Source: an uncultured Clostridium sp. (GTDB taxonomy: Bacteria > Bacillota > Clostridia > Lachnospirales > Lachnospiraceae). From it: DNA of 26,474 nucleotides. Every line of letters begins with the position of its first letter. The first letter of the stretch is position 1. Made by a program: the position numbers and the translations under genes. This document shows, one piece after another, positions 15,354 through 23,895 of this stretch. The stretch covers positions 1 through 26,474 of the forward strand of contig NZ_URHZ01000074.1 of NCBI RefSeq assembly GCF_900547735.1. Direction: 5' to 3'. The notes under the pieces are model-generated. The model had not been told where the DNA came from. It made no database searches and was given only the letters and a program-made list of their open reading frames with translations.

Positions 15354-16106
15354 CTATTTTATCAGCAGTGAAATAACCAGAACTGCCACTAAACTCATCA
15401 GTGTCCCCAACAGATAATACTCCGCAAAAGCAGGTTCTTTCGATATTTTGTCATATCTGGCGATCGATTTTGCCGTCAAAACAAGAGCAGTGGCAGAATA
15501 CTGGCCTAACGAAACAAGTATCAATATAATAAGTCTCTCCAGAGTGCCAATCACCCTTCCCGCATTGTGATCTGTCTCCTCTTTCTTCTCTTCATTTTTA
15601 TAACCGGCCAGCAAAACAGAAATTACAGTGTTGGCGGGCCTGTGTATTAATAATAGGGCGGTAATCCATGAAAGAATCTGTATTTTGGATAGGCCGGATA
15701 CGGTGAAAAAATCCTCGATACAAGGCAAAACTCTCAAAACATTCCGCTCCTTTGCAAACATATATGCAAGTAAAAACAAACATACGATGTGCAGCAATTG
15801 AAAAAGCAAGTACGCATTTCTTTCGTGGTGACGTGCCGTTTTCAATAGTGGCCTTTCTTTCTGCAAGTACAGATATTTCAAAAATTCCGTCATAAAAAAC
15901 AGAATTGATGCCGCGATCCAGTACCGGAAAACCATCATTGACAAAATTGGTAAGAGAATTACGGCGAGCATCTGGCTATAGATAACACTTCCTCTGACAA
16001 TCTTATAAATTGCCTTCTTCCCCTGCCCCACCGAAAAAAAGTTTTTGATATAAAATTCAAAAAATATATAAGAGCATAGTAATATTAAGAAAAATGTTTT
16101 AAACAT
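15354..16106 (-). CDS. DUF3307-like multi-pass membrane protein, partner of SatD
   Basis: The 250-aa protein has about seven hydrophobic segments (about 3-22, 39-60, 63-82, 98-118, 142-168, 189-215, 228-249). The sixth region, GRVIGTLERLIILILVSLGQ followed by SATALVLTAKSIARYDK and AEYYLLGTLMS, matches my memory of the C-terminal part of DUF3307 proteins. The family's usual N-terminal His-x-x-x-Asp-Phe-x-x-Gln segment is replaced by SYIFFEFYIKNF, so if that segment is catalytic or metal-binding this copy has lost it. The start overlaps the satD end by 8 nt, so translation is coupled. DUF3307 proteins beside SatD are a recurring pair; the function is unknown. Confidence 0.75.
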   Translation of the reverse strand: MFKTFFLILLCSYIFFEFYIKNFFSVGQGKKAIYKIVRGSVIYSQMLAVILLPILSMMVFRYWIAASILFFMTEFLKYLYLQKERPLLKTARHHERNAYLLFQLLHIVCLFLLAYMFAKERNVLRVLPCIEDFFTVSGLSKIQILSWITALLLIHRPANTVISVLLAGYKNEEKKEETDHNAGRVIGTLERLIILILVSLGQYSATALVLTAKSIARYDKISKEPAFAEYYLLGTLMSLVAVLVISLLIK

Positions 16107-16779
16107 CCGCCCTCCCTATTCTCTTCAGTGCCTCAGAAAGTGCATCCAGACCCTCTTTATAAGAATAGTAGTTTCCTGCAGCCAGGCTTTTTTGGACGGT
16201 AGGCTGTGATACTCCAAGTCTTCGGGCCACATCTGACTGTCCATCTCCGTGATCCAGCATATCGTAAATTATTTCCCTCTGTCTCTCGCTCCATGATTCC
16301 TTGATAACCGACATCAGGGAAAGTATTGTATTAAGCATAAGAGGCTGCAGACGATCCGGCTGCTCAATACCGATTCTTATGTTGGACTCTGCTCGCTTTT
16401 TCCGCTTCTCATTCTCTTTTAGATATTCAATCGCATCCCGCGCCTCATAGTACCCCGGACCGTCTGCACCGATAGCGGCCTCGGCAATAATTTCTGTTGT
16501 GATTTTTCCGATTCCCAAGCCAAACCGTAGTTTTACCGGATACATTTTCTGTTCAATTACTGAAATGATCTGAATCACATTATCACCTCTGTTCAGCAGT
16601 CCCTGAAACTCATCTCCAAGAGTAATAAGAAACCGGGAAGAAATATCTTCCTCATATATGTCATTAATTTCATCCAGAATCTTTTTCAACCGATTTTGCA
16701 CTTCCCTCCGGTCCGCCAGATGTCTGGAATCTTTGATATCGCCTATAACCGCTAAGTACGGCTCAAAAAAGGAAAGCAT
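16099..16779 (-). CDS. SatD-family protein (possible nucleotide-cyclase-like domain plus helix-turn-helix)
   Basis: SatD is named after the acid-tolerance locus of Streptococcus mutans; its activity is not known. The 226-aa protein begins with AVIGDIKDSRHL (10-21, Asp14) and has FLITLGDEFQGLL (50-62, Asp56-Glu57) and RFGLGIGKIT (85-94). This order resembles the metal-binding aspartate strand and GD/GGDEF turn of class III cyclase or diguanylate-cyclase palm folds; that is my inference from motifs. Residues about 165-210 form a helix-turn-helix (QSDVARRLGVSQPTVQKSL) of the sigma-like type. GGGGGAGG precedes the ATG. It is the first gene of satD / DUF3307-like / MocR and has its own promoter with a palindrome upstream. 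Confidence 0.85.
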   Translation of the reverse strand: MLSFFEPYLAVIGDIKDSRHLADRREVQNRLKKILDEINDIYEEDISSRFLITLGDEFQGLLNRGDNVIQIISVIEQKMYPVKLRFGLGIGKITTEIIAEAAIGADGPGYYEARDAIEYLKENEKRKKRAESNIRIGIEQPDRLQPLMLNTILSLMSVIKESWSERQREIIYDMLDHGDGQSDVARRLGVSQPTVQKSLAAGNYYSYKEGLDALSEALKRIGRADV

Positions 16780-16897
16780 ATGCCTCCCCCCTTTCTTATG
16801 TCTACTATGAACACTTAACCTTTTACAAAATTAATATGTGCCATATCATAACTTTTTGTGAAGCATTCACAGCGCTTAGCATACAAGATATGTTGTT

Positions 16898-16926
16898 ATT
16901 ATATAGCCATATTAATGAATAATCAA
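16898..16926 (-). promoter_or_regulatory. Sigma-A promoter for the satD operon
   Basis: On the minus strand TTGATT (16926-16921), a 17-nt spacer and a perfect TATAAT (16903-16898). Transcription would begin near 16891, about 110 nt before the ATG. The spacer and -10 box overlap a degenerate copy (16 of 20 bases) of the palindrome arm found just upstream. Confidence 0.75.
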
Positions 16927-16931
16927 GTTTT

Positions 16932-16978
16932 ATTCAGTAAATAGGCTATATAATAAAAATATAGCCTATTTACTGAAT
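16932..16978. promoter_or_regulatory. Perfect 20-bp palindrome upstream of the satD promoter (operator-like)
   Basis: ATTCAGTAAATAGGCTATAT (16932-16951) is exactly complementary to 16959-16978 around a 7-nt loop. A related half-site, 16 of 20 identical to the second arm, lies at 16901-16920 over the promoter spacer and -10 box. The set of two arms plus a promoter-overlapping half-site suggests a regulator binding array. It could also end recN transcription, but neither side has a T-tract. Confidence 0.6.
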
Positions 16979-17021
16979 GTTTAGTGATATATTTATTTAA
17001 ATGTCCGGCATGTTTTTCAGC

Positions 17022-18686
17022 TTATATGCTTTTCCTGCGCTCCGCCAGTTCCTTCATCTCTCTCGCATTCTGCCGCACGGCCTCGGTGATCTCGGCGCCT
17101 CCGAGAAGCCTGGCCAGTTCCCCGGTCATCTGTTCGCGGTTCAGCGGCCGGATCGTGGTCGTCGTCCTTCCCTCTTCCACCGCCTTTCTGATTTCAAAAT
17201 GACTGTCCGCCATGGCGGCAATCTGTGGCAGGTGCGTGATGCAGATGACCTGGTGGTTCTTCGCGATGACTCCCAGCTTTTCCGATACCATCTGCGCCGT
17301 CCGTCCGCTGATGCCGGCGTCGATCTCGTCGAAAATCAGGGTTGGGATATCATCCGTTTCCGCCAGCACCGTCTTCACGGCCAGCATGATACGGGAAAGC
17401 TCACCGCCGGAAGCGACCATGCCGAGAGGCCTCACCGGCTCGCCGGGGTTGGTGGAAATCATAAATTCCGCCTCATCATATCCGGCCGCCGTATAATGGC
17501 CGAGCTTCCTGAATTCCATAGCAAACTTCACATCCAGGAAATTCAGCTCTTTTAAGCTGTCCTCGATCTTTTCCGTAAGTTCCGCGGCGATTTTCCGTCT
17601 CAGCTTCGACAGATCGGCCGACATCTTCTCCAGTTCCTTCTCCGTCTCTTTCAGAGCCTTCTCCGTCTGCAGGCGGAGGAGGTCGTAATGTTCCAGTTCT
17701 TCCAGACGCTGCTTCTTCTCTTCCAGGCTCTTTAACACATCCTCTATGGTTTTCCCGTATTTATTTTCCAGGTTCCGTATCAGATCCAGGCGTTCTTCCA
17801 CCTCGCCGAACGCCTCGCCGTCAAATGTCATCTCCTCCATATGGACGGATATTTCCCTTGTCAGGTCACTGAGCAGCGAATCCACGTCGTAGAGCTGGTC
17901 ACGGATACCGCGGATTCCCTCATCGTACTGAAGGGCGTCCTCCACGGCCCTGAGCGCCTTTGACACGCCGTCCGCGCTCACCGCCTCATGGGCTAGTGCC
18001 AGGCTCTCAGTAATCTTCCTGGCGTTGGCAAAGCGGCGGTACACCGACTGGCATTCCTCCTCTTCCCCGGGCTTTAACGCCGCATTCTCGATCTCGTCGA
18101 TCTCAAAACGGCAGAAATCCATCTCCCGCAGCCTCTGTTCCTGATCCAGGTTCATTGATTCCAGCTTTTTCCTAAGCTCTATGTACTCACGGTATTTTCC
18201 CGCTATATTCTGTTTTAAACCGGCTGCCCGGGATTTTCCGTATTCGTCGAGTATTTCCAGATGTCTGGCGTGATAGAGCAGAGACTGATGCTCATGCTGT
18301 CCGTGAATATCAATCAGCAGTCCGGTTATCTCCCTCAGCCGGGCCGAGGTCACCGTCTCACCGTTGATCTTGCTGATGCTTCTGGCCGGCATGATCTTCT
18401 TAGAAATGATTATAAGACTGTCGTCGTCCGGAATTACATCCAGACGCTCAAGTTCCTTCCGTTTTTTTTCATTGGTCACGGAAAAGACCAGTTCCACGTA
18501 GGCGCTGTCGCAGCCCTGGCGTATCAGGTCCCTGGACGCTTTTGCCCCCAGAGCTACATTGACCGAGCCTATGATTACGGATTTGCCGGCTCCCGTTTCG
18601 CCGGTCAGTATATTGAGCCCGTCATCGAATTCCACCTCGGCGGAATCGATGAGGGCCAGATTTTTTACATGCAGATGAAACAGCAT
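17022..18686 (-). CDS. recN: DNA repair protein RecN
   Basis: RecN is an SMC-like ATPase recruited early to DNA double-strand breaks for recombination repair. The 554-aa protein has Walker A GETGAGKS (29-36), a long coiled-coil centre (about 150-370, with many KK/EE-rich heptads), the ABC signature ASGGELSRIMLAVK and Walker B LIFDEIDAGISGRTA near the C-terminus, followed by QVICITHLPQIAAMAD. Length is normal. It is the last gene of the operon, 76 nt after argR, which is the family's usual place. A short palindrome-like sequence lies in that gap. I see no T-tract terminator after its stop. Confidence 0.97.
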   Translation of the reverse strand: MLFHLHVKNLALIDSAEVEFDDGLNILTGETGAGKSVIIGSVNVALGAKASRDLIRQGCDSAYVELVFSVTNEKKRKELERLDVIPDDDSLIIISKKIMPARSISKINGETVTSARLREITGLLIDIHGQHEHQSLLYHARHLEILDEYGKSRAAGLKQNIAGKYREYIELRKKLESMNLDQEQRLREMDFCRFEIDEIENAALKPGEEEECQSVYRRFANARKITESLALAHEAVSADGVSKALRAVEDALQYDEGIRGIRDQLYDVDSLLSDLTREISVHMEEMTFDGEAFGEVEERLDLIRNLENKYGKTIEDVLKSLEEKKQRLEELEHYDLLRLQTEKALKETEKELEKMSADLSKLRRKIAAELTEKIEDSLKELNFLDVKFAMEFRKLGHYTAAGYDEAEFMISTNPGEPVRPLGMVASGGELSRIMLAVKTVLAETDDIPTLIFDEIDAGISGRTAQMVSEKLGVIAKNHQVICITHLPQIAAMADSHFEIRKAVEEGRTTTTIRPLNREQMTGELARLLGGAEITEAVRQNAREMKELAERRKSI

Positions 18687-18762
18687 CCCATCACCCCTTA
18701 TCCGTTACAGTTCAGCCTGCGGCCAAACTGCGACAAAATACAACTTTGCCGAACTATAACCC

Positions 18763-19212
18763 TTATCCTGCTATGAGCTTCTTGATCTTATCCATCAGTA
18801 CGATTGTGTCGTCCACGGTCCTTACGGCGCACATCACGGTGTCGTCACCCGCGATACAGCCTACGATCTCGCCGAAATGCAGGGAATCGAGAGCCGCGCC
18901 CACGGCCATGGCCATGCCGGATACCGTCTTGATCACAAGCATGTTCTGCGCCATATCCATAGAAAGAAAGCTGTCATGGAGAATCCTGATGTATTTATCG
19001 TTAAACGCTGTCTGCGGATGAAATACCGCGTATTTCTGGCGGCCGTTCTCCGTCTGGATCTTGGACAGCTTGAGTTCCCTGATATCCCTGGACACGGTGG
19101 CCTGAGTCACGTTATATCCCTCTTTGTTGAGGTACTCCGCCAGCTCTTCCTGGGTCTCTATCTCATACTTGCCAATTAACTCTACAATTTTGCTGTGACG
19201 TTCCAATTTCAT
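18763..19212 (-). CDS. argR: Arginine repressor ArgR/AhrC
   Basis: This hexameric regulator uses arginine as co-ligand to repress arginine synthesis and, in Bacillus, activate its breakdown. The 149-aa protein has the N-terminal winged helix with TQATVSRDIRELKL (36-49) and the C-terminal oligomerisation/arginine domain with GCIAGDDTVMCAV (about 118-130), where the paired Asp residues bind arginine. I chose the ATG at 19212 because GGAGG lies 8 nt upstream and the length is standard; the frame runs 13 codons further up without a ribosome site. It lies between nadK and recN, the usual operon position. Confidence 0.96.
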   Translation of the reverse strand: MKLERHSKIVELIGKYEIETQEELAEYLNKEGYNVTQATVSRDIRELKLSKIQTENGRQKYAVFHPQTAFNDKYIRILHDSFLSMDMAQNMLVIKTVSGMAMAVGAALDSLHFGEIVGCIAGDDTVMCAVRTVDDTIVLMDKIKKLIAG

Positions 19213-19294
19213 TATACTATCCTCCGCTCTCCTGTCTCCGTATATCTGCATCTATGCCCGATGCGCCCGCATTTTGAACTTCCTGCGGCCGATC

Positions 19295-20146
19295 CTATAT
19301 CTGCCTCATCTTACACCTGATGTTTTCGAGAAAAGAAACCTGCTTCAGCTGGATCAGCGTGGTGGTAATCTCCGAACGCTCCACCTCGATCCGATCCCCT
19401 TTCCGAAGCTCCACGACCGTATCCCCGTCAAAGCTCAAAAACTGCTCCACTTCCTCCCTGCCGGACACTTTCATCATAATCCGGCTCTCCGGGGAAATGA
19501 CAATGCTCCTGGAATTGAGGGTATGGGGACAGATGGGCGTCATGATAATCATGCTGGATTCCGGCGCCGCAATGGGGCCTCCGGCCGACAGATTGTAAGC
19601 CGTAGAACCGGTCGGGGTCGCAACGATCATTCCGTCGGCGGAATACTGGTTAAACAGCTCCCCGTTGACGTAGAGATCGAACTTCAGCGTGTAAAGTCCC
19701 GTCCTGCTCAGAATAATGTCGTTGAGGGCGATATCCTGCGCCACCGTGGCGCCTTCTGAAACCACCCGCCCCTCCAGCATCATCCTCTTTTCCAGCCGGT
19801 AGTGGTCCGCCATCAGCTCTTTCAGCGCAGGGACGATATCTTCCTCCCTGCTTATCTGTGTCAGATAACCGAGATGGCCCATATTGACGCCGAACAACGG
19901 TAAATCCCGCCCGGCCAGATCTCTGGCCGCCTGTATCAGCGTACCGTCGCCGCCCAGCACGATCACACACTCCGTCTCCTGCGGAACCTGCTTTCTGTCG
20001 GTATAGCGGTACTCCGAAGATCCCGGATTCTCACTGTCCCATCTGAGACATTCACAGCCATGGCCGTTAAGATACTCCGAGATTACCTCCGCCCCCTTCT
20101 CCGCGTTCTCCTTCTCCTTATTCACAATCAGGTAAAAATGTTTCAT
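19295..20146 (-). CDS. nadK: NAD kinase
   Basis: NAD kinase phosphorylates NAD+ to NADP+ in the cytoplasm. The 283-aa protein has the nucleotide motif LGGDGTLIQAARDL (64-77), FGVNMGHLGYLTQI, LNDIILSRTG and the second conserved stretch ATPTGSTAYNLSAGGPI. Starting at the ATG at 20146 places GGGAG 8 nt upstream; an upstream in-frame ATG would add six residues without a better site. It lies between tlyA and argR, an arrangement common in Clostridia. Together with nadE this window holds both final steps that make NAD+ and NADP+, in separate operons. Confidence 0.96.
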   Translation of the reverse strand: MKHFYLIVNKEKENAEKGAEVISEYLNGHGCECLRWDSENPGSSEYRYTDRKQVPQETECVIVLGGDGTLIQAARDLAGRDLPLFGVNMGHLGYLTQISREEDIVPALKELMADHYRLEKRMMLEGRVVSEGATVAQDIALNDIILSRTGLYTLKFDLYVNGELFNQYSADGMIVATPTGSTAYNLSAGGPIAAPESSMIIMTPICPHTLNSRSIVISPESRIMMKVSGREEVEQFLSFDGDTVVELRKGDRIEVERSEITTTLIQLKQVSFLENIRCKMRQI

Positions 20147-20230
20147 CCTGTGTTCTCCCGGCATTACGCCATCCGATGTTTTGAATATCCCGCAGCCTTC
20201 CGGCTGCCTCTTTGAGGCCCTTACAGGCCG

Positions 20231-21046
20231 TTATGCCTGCTTATCGAGCTGTCTGTGGGCTTCCTCCACAACCTGATCCGGGTTAACCGCCACATTCTCA
20301 TAGCGCTCTCCCTCCGCGTGATTCTTCAAGTGAAGCAGGTACTCAATATTTCCTTCCGGCCCCTTGATGGGGGAGAATTCCAGGTTCAGCACTTCAAAGC
20401 CCGTCTCCACGGCAAAACTGATTACCATGTTGATTACTTCAAGATGGGTTTTCTTATCCCTGACAACGCCCTTCTTTCCCACCTTCTCCCTGCCGGCCTC
20501 AAACTGGGGTTTGATCAGGCAGACAATCTGCCCATCCTCCGCCATCAAATTTTTCACCGGTCCCAGCACCTTGGTCAGGGAAATAAAAGAGACGTCTATG
20601 GATACAAACTCTATTTTATCACCGATATCCTCCGGTACCACATAGCGGATATTGGTTTTTTCCATGCATACGACCCTCGGGTCGTTTCTCAGTTTCCAGG
20701 CAAGCTGTCCATGGCCCACATCCACCGAATACACCTTGACGGCCCCGTTCTGCAGCATACAGTCGGTAAAACCGCCCGTGGAAGCCCCCACATCCATGCA
20801 GATTTTGCCCTCCAGCGTCGCTCCGAAGTGGGTCATGGCCTTTTCAAGCTTCAGGCCTCCGCGGCTCACATATTTGAGTGTGGAACCCCTTACCTCTATT
20901 TTGGCCGTCTCCTCAAAGGAGGTTCCCGCCTTGTCTTCCTTCTGGTCATCCACATAGACAATCCCGGACATGATGATTGCCTTTGCCTTCTCCCTGGACT
21001 CGGCCAGGCCTTTTTTCACCAGAAGTACATCTAAACGTTCTTTCAT
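20231..21046 (-). CDS. tlyA: TlyA-family rRNA 2'-O-methyltransferase (hemolysin A-like)
   Basis: TlyA adds 2'-O-methyl groups to ribosomal RNA; the hemolysin name is historical. The 271-aa protein has an N-terminal S4 RNA-binding domain (about 1-65, RLDVLLVKKGLAESREKAK) and an FtsJ/RrmJ-type methyltransferase domain (SRGGLKLEKAM, CMDVGASTGGFTDCML as the S-adenosylmethionine loop, VSIDVSFISL, CLIKPQFEAG). It begins at an ATGA overlap with the dxs stop and has GGAGG just upstream, so the two are translationally coupled. Site specificity cannot be read from sequence. Confidence 0.95.
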   Translation of the reverse strand: MKERLDVLLVKKGLAESREKAKAIIMSGIVYVDDQKEDKAGTSFEETAKIEVRGSTLKYVSRGGLKLEKAMTHFGATLEGKICMDVGASTGGFTDCMLQNGAVKVYSVDVGHGQLAWKLRNDPRVVCMEKTNIRYVVPEDIGDKIEFVSIDVSFISLTKVLGPVKNLMAEDGQIVCLIKPQFEAGREKVGKKGVVRDKKTHLEVINMVISFAVETGFEVLNLEFSPIKGPEGNIEYLLHLKNHAEGERYENVAVNPDQVVEEAHRQLDKQA

Positions 21047-22932
21047 CTGTTTTCCTCCGAATCAGGAAATTCGCTCTTTAGTTCTTTCTTCAGTTTCTCC
21101 AGTATGGAATCGCTGTCGATTCCCAGATCGCTTCTTAGCTTTGAGACATTGCCGTGCTCCACATAAGCATCCGGCAGCGCAATATTGACCACCTTGATGG
21201 CAGGATAATGCTTCTGCACATAGTCGGTGATGCGCTCCCCATATCCGCCGCGCAGCACGTTCTCTTCCAGTGTGATGATACAGCGGTGGTTTTTTGCCAG
21301 ATGGTCCACCACATCCGTGTCTGCCGGCTTGATAAAGCGGCCGTTCACCAGGGTGCAGGAATGTCCCATCTCTTTTAATTTGTTCCTTATATGCTCCGCC
21401 GTGCTGACCATGCTGCCCACGGCCAGAAGGGCAATGGAGTCTTCCTCAAAGAGGATTTCACTCTTCTTATATTCTACCGGAGCCAGGAATTCCTTGAGTC
21501 CTCTGTACGCCTGGCCTCTCGGATAGCGGATGGCCATCGGGCCGTCGTAATCCACTGCGAAGTGAAGCATCTCGCGAAGCTCCCAGAGGTTCTTCGGCGC
21601 CATAACACTCATATTGGGAATGGAAGACAGATAAGTCAGATCAAAAATCCCCTGGTGCGTCTCCCCGTCGCTTCCCACAAGTCCCGCCCGATCGACGCAG
21701 AACAGCACCGGCAGGTTCTGGATACAGACGTCATGGACAATCTGGTCATAGGCTCTCTGAAGGAAGGAGGAATAGACCACAACCACCGGTTTTAACCCGG
21801 CCGCGGCCATTCCGGCGGCCGAAGTCACTGCGTGTTCCTCGGCGATTCCAACATCAAAAAACCGCTGCGGATACATCCTGGAAAAGCGTTTCAGTCCCGT
21901 TCCGTCCGGCATGGCCGCGGTTACGGCGACGAGTTTTTCATTTGTCTCGGCTATCTTGCAGATTTCCTTGGAAAATACATCGGTGTAGGACGGATACAGC
22001 TTTTTCCCAATCGGTTTTCCCGTCCCGATATCGAACGGTTCCACGCCGTGGAAAGCCGATGGATTTCTCTCAGCCGGGATATAACCTTTTCCTTTTCTGG
22101 TCATTACATGGATCAGGACGGCATGGTTGATTTTCTTTGCCTCCCTGAAAATCTTCGCCAGCCCCTTCACATCATGGCCGTCAACCGGTCCCAGATAGGT
22201 AATTCCCATATTTTCAAACCACATGCCCGGTACCAGGAACTGCTTGATGCTGTTCTTGGTGCGCAGCAGCGTGTCCACCAGATCATTGCCGATCATCGGA
22301 ACCTTGGAGAGCGTGCCGGCCACATTCTTTTTCAGCATGTTATAGCCCTCGTCTGCCCGCAGGTTGCTTAAATACCTGGACATTCCTCCCACATTCTCGG
22401 AGATGGACATCTTGTTGTCGTTCAGTACAATGATAAAGTTCTTCTTCAGGCGGGCCGCGTTATTTAACGCCTCATAGGCCATTCCGCCGGTCAGGGCGCC
22501 GTCGCCTATCACGGAAATAATCGAATAATCCTCCCCCAGCACATCACGTCCCTGGGCCATACCAAGCCCGGCGGAGATGGAGGTGGAACTGTGTCCCGTG
22601 TCAAAAGCGTCAAAGGGGCTTTCCTTGCGTTTAGGGAAACCGCTTAAGCCTCCGTACTGACGCAGGCCGTCAAAGTTATCCTTCCTGCCGCTCAAAATCT
22701 TATGGGTATAGGACTGATGTCCCACATCCCAGATAATCTTATCCTTGGGAAGGTCAAAAGCCAGATACAGGGCGATGGTAAGTTCCACAACTCCCAGGTT
22801 GGAGGCCAGATGGCCGCCCGTATGGCTGATTTTCTCTATTAAAAATGTGCGGATTTCGTCCGCCAGTTCTCTTAATTCCGTCTCATTAAGCTTTTTTACA
22901 TCATCGGGTCCATTAATTTTATCTAAAATCAT
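21043..22932 (-). CDS. dxs: 1-deoxy-D-xylulose-5-phosphate synthase
   Basis: Dxs joins pyruvate and glyceraldehyde 3-phosphate with thiamine diphosphate, the first step of the MEP route to isoprenoids. The 629-aa protein has HTGGHLASNLGVVELTIAL (37-55), DVGHQSYTHKIL (69-80), DTGHSSTSIS (111-120), the cofactor motif GDGALTGG (143-150) and the pyrimidine-domain sequence VGIAEEHAVTSAAGMA. Length is normal. AAGGAAG precedes the ATG. It follows ispA after a 78-nt gap that holds a palindromic repeat, the only sizeable gap between nusB and tlyA. Confidence 0.97.
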   Translation of the reverse strand: MILDKINGPDDVKKLNETELRELADEIRTFLIEKISHTGGHLASNLGVVELTIALYLAFDLPKDKIIWDVGHQSYTHKILSGRKDNFDGLRQYGGLSGFPKRKESPFDAFDTGHSSTSISAGLGMAQGRDVLGEDYSIISVIGDGALTGGMAYEALNNAARLKKNFIIVLNDNKMSISENVGGMSRYLSNLRADEGYNMLKKNVAGTLSKVPMIGNDLVDTLLRTKNSIKQFLVPGMWFENMGITYLGPVDGHDVKGLAKIFREAKKINHAVLIHVMTRKGKGYIPAERNPSAFHGVEPFDIGTGKPIGKKLYPSYTDVFSKEICKIAETNEKLVAVTAAMPDGTGLKRFSRMYPQRFFDVGIAEEHAVTSAAGMAAAGLKPVVVVYSSFLQRAYDQIVHDVCIQNLPVLFCVDRAGLVGSDGETHQGIFDLTYLSSIPNMSVMAPKNLWELREMLHFAVDYDGPMAIRYPRGQAYRGLKEFLAPVEYKKSEILFEEDSIALLAVGSMVSTAEHIRNKLKEMGHSCTLVNGRFIKPADTDVVDHLAKNHRCIITLEENVLRGGYGERITDYVQKHYPAIKVVNIALPDAYVEHGNVSKLRSDLGIDSDSILEKLKKELKSEFPDSEENR

Positions 22933-22949
22933 GGTTTCTTCCTTATTAT

Positions 22950-22995
22950 GTAACTGTTCACAGCGATGCGATGCGGCATTGCCGCGGACAGTTAC
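22950..22995. repeat. Short palindromic repeat, second family, copy 3
   Basis: GTAACTGT (22950-22957) pairs with ACAGTTAC (22988-22995), and GCGGC / GCCGC pair inside. The left arm reads GTAACTGTTCACA, like GTTACGGTTCACA at 1510. It stands in the ispA-dxs gap of the operon with no T-tract after it, so it may be an RNA hairpin that stabilises or separates parts of the message. Confidence 0.65.
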
Positions 22996-23010
22996 CTTAT
23001 TATTTGTTGC

Positions 23011-23895
23011 TTATTTTTCTCTGCTCACCAGTACTTTAATCAAATCCTCCAGAAAATCATTCTTTCCGGGAAGGGAATAGAGGATATCGACTGCCGTCTC
23101 CGAAAGTTTTTCAACATCGCGTCCAGCCTTCTCAATGCCCTCCAGGCTCACATAAGTTGTCTTATTATTCTTCTCATCGCTTAAGACAGGTTTTCCGAGT
23201 ATCTCCTGGCTGCTGGTGACATCCAGAATGTCGTCCTGAATCTGGAACGCCAAACCGATGGCTGCCGCCATCCGCTCCACCGTCTCGCATTCTTCATCCG
23301 ATGCGCCGCCCATCACCGCGCCGATGACCATGGCCGCCTCTAACAGAGCGCCCGTCTTCAGGCGGTAAATAAAATCCAGCTTGTCCTTCGGGATTAGCTT
23401 ATCCGTCAGTTCAACGTCCACCGTCTGTCCGCCGATCATGCCGTATATTCCCGTCTTCTCCGCCAGAATCCTGATGCATTTGCCCACCCGATCGGCATTC
23501 GGCGTCATGGCAAATGCCTTGGCCGCCGTCTCGATCGCATAAATCAGCAGGGCATCCCCCGCCAGGACCGCCATATCATATCCGTAAACCACCCAGGTGG
23601 TCTTCTTGCCTCTCCGGTACTCATCGTTATCCATGCAGGGAAGATCGTCATGGATCAGGGACGACGTGTGAATCATCTCAATTGCCGCCATAAACGGCTC
23701 AATCTCACTGCCCTGGCCGCCGAAAAGACGGTAAACCTCCCTCATTAAAAGCGGACGCAGACGCTTTCCGCCGGCCTTGACGCTGTAGTTCATCGCCTCG
23801 AAAATCGTCTTCTGGTGCCCCTCCTCTGCAGGCAGATAGGAATAAACCACCTTTTCCACTTCATCCGTATATTGTAAAAGCTGCTCGTTCATCAC
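23011..23895 (-). CDS. ispA: Polyprenyl (farnesyl/geranyl) diphosphate synthase
   Basis: It condenses isopentenyl diphosphate with allylic diphosphates to short-chain prenyl diphosphates used for quinone and cell-wall lipid carriers. The 294-aa protein has the first Asp-rich motif as HDDLPCMDND (82-91, the four-residue insertion form typical of bacterial farnesyl synthases), GGKRLRPLL (42-50), and the second motif QIQDDILD (about 218-225). The start ATG overlaps the xseB stop by 4 nt (ATGA type). Product chain length is inferred as C15 from family and operon, not shown. Confidence 0.95.
   Translation of the reverse strand: MMNEQLLQYTDEVEKVVYSYLPAEEGHQKTIFEAMNYSVKAGGKRLRPLLMREVYRLFGGQGSEIEPFMAAIEMIHTSSLIHDDLPCMDNDEYRRGKKTTWVVYGYDMAVLAGDALLIYAIETAAKAFAMTPNADRVGKCIRILAEKTGIYGMIGGQTVDVELTDKLIPKDKLDFIYRLKTGALLEAAMVIGAVMGGASDEECETVERMAAAIGLAFQIQDDILDVTSSQEILGKPVLSDEKNNKTTYVSLEGIEKAGRDVEKLSETAVDILYSLPGKNDFLEDLIKVLVSREK

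Noticed and set aside
16932..16978. The 20-bp palindrome as the recN terminator
   Set aside because: The stem is AT-rich and neither strand has a T-tract after it; the related half-site over the satD promoter fits an operator better. Not fully excluded.
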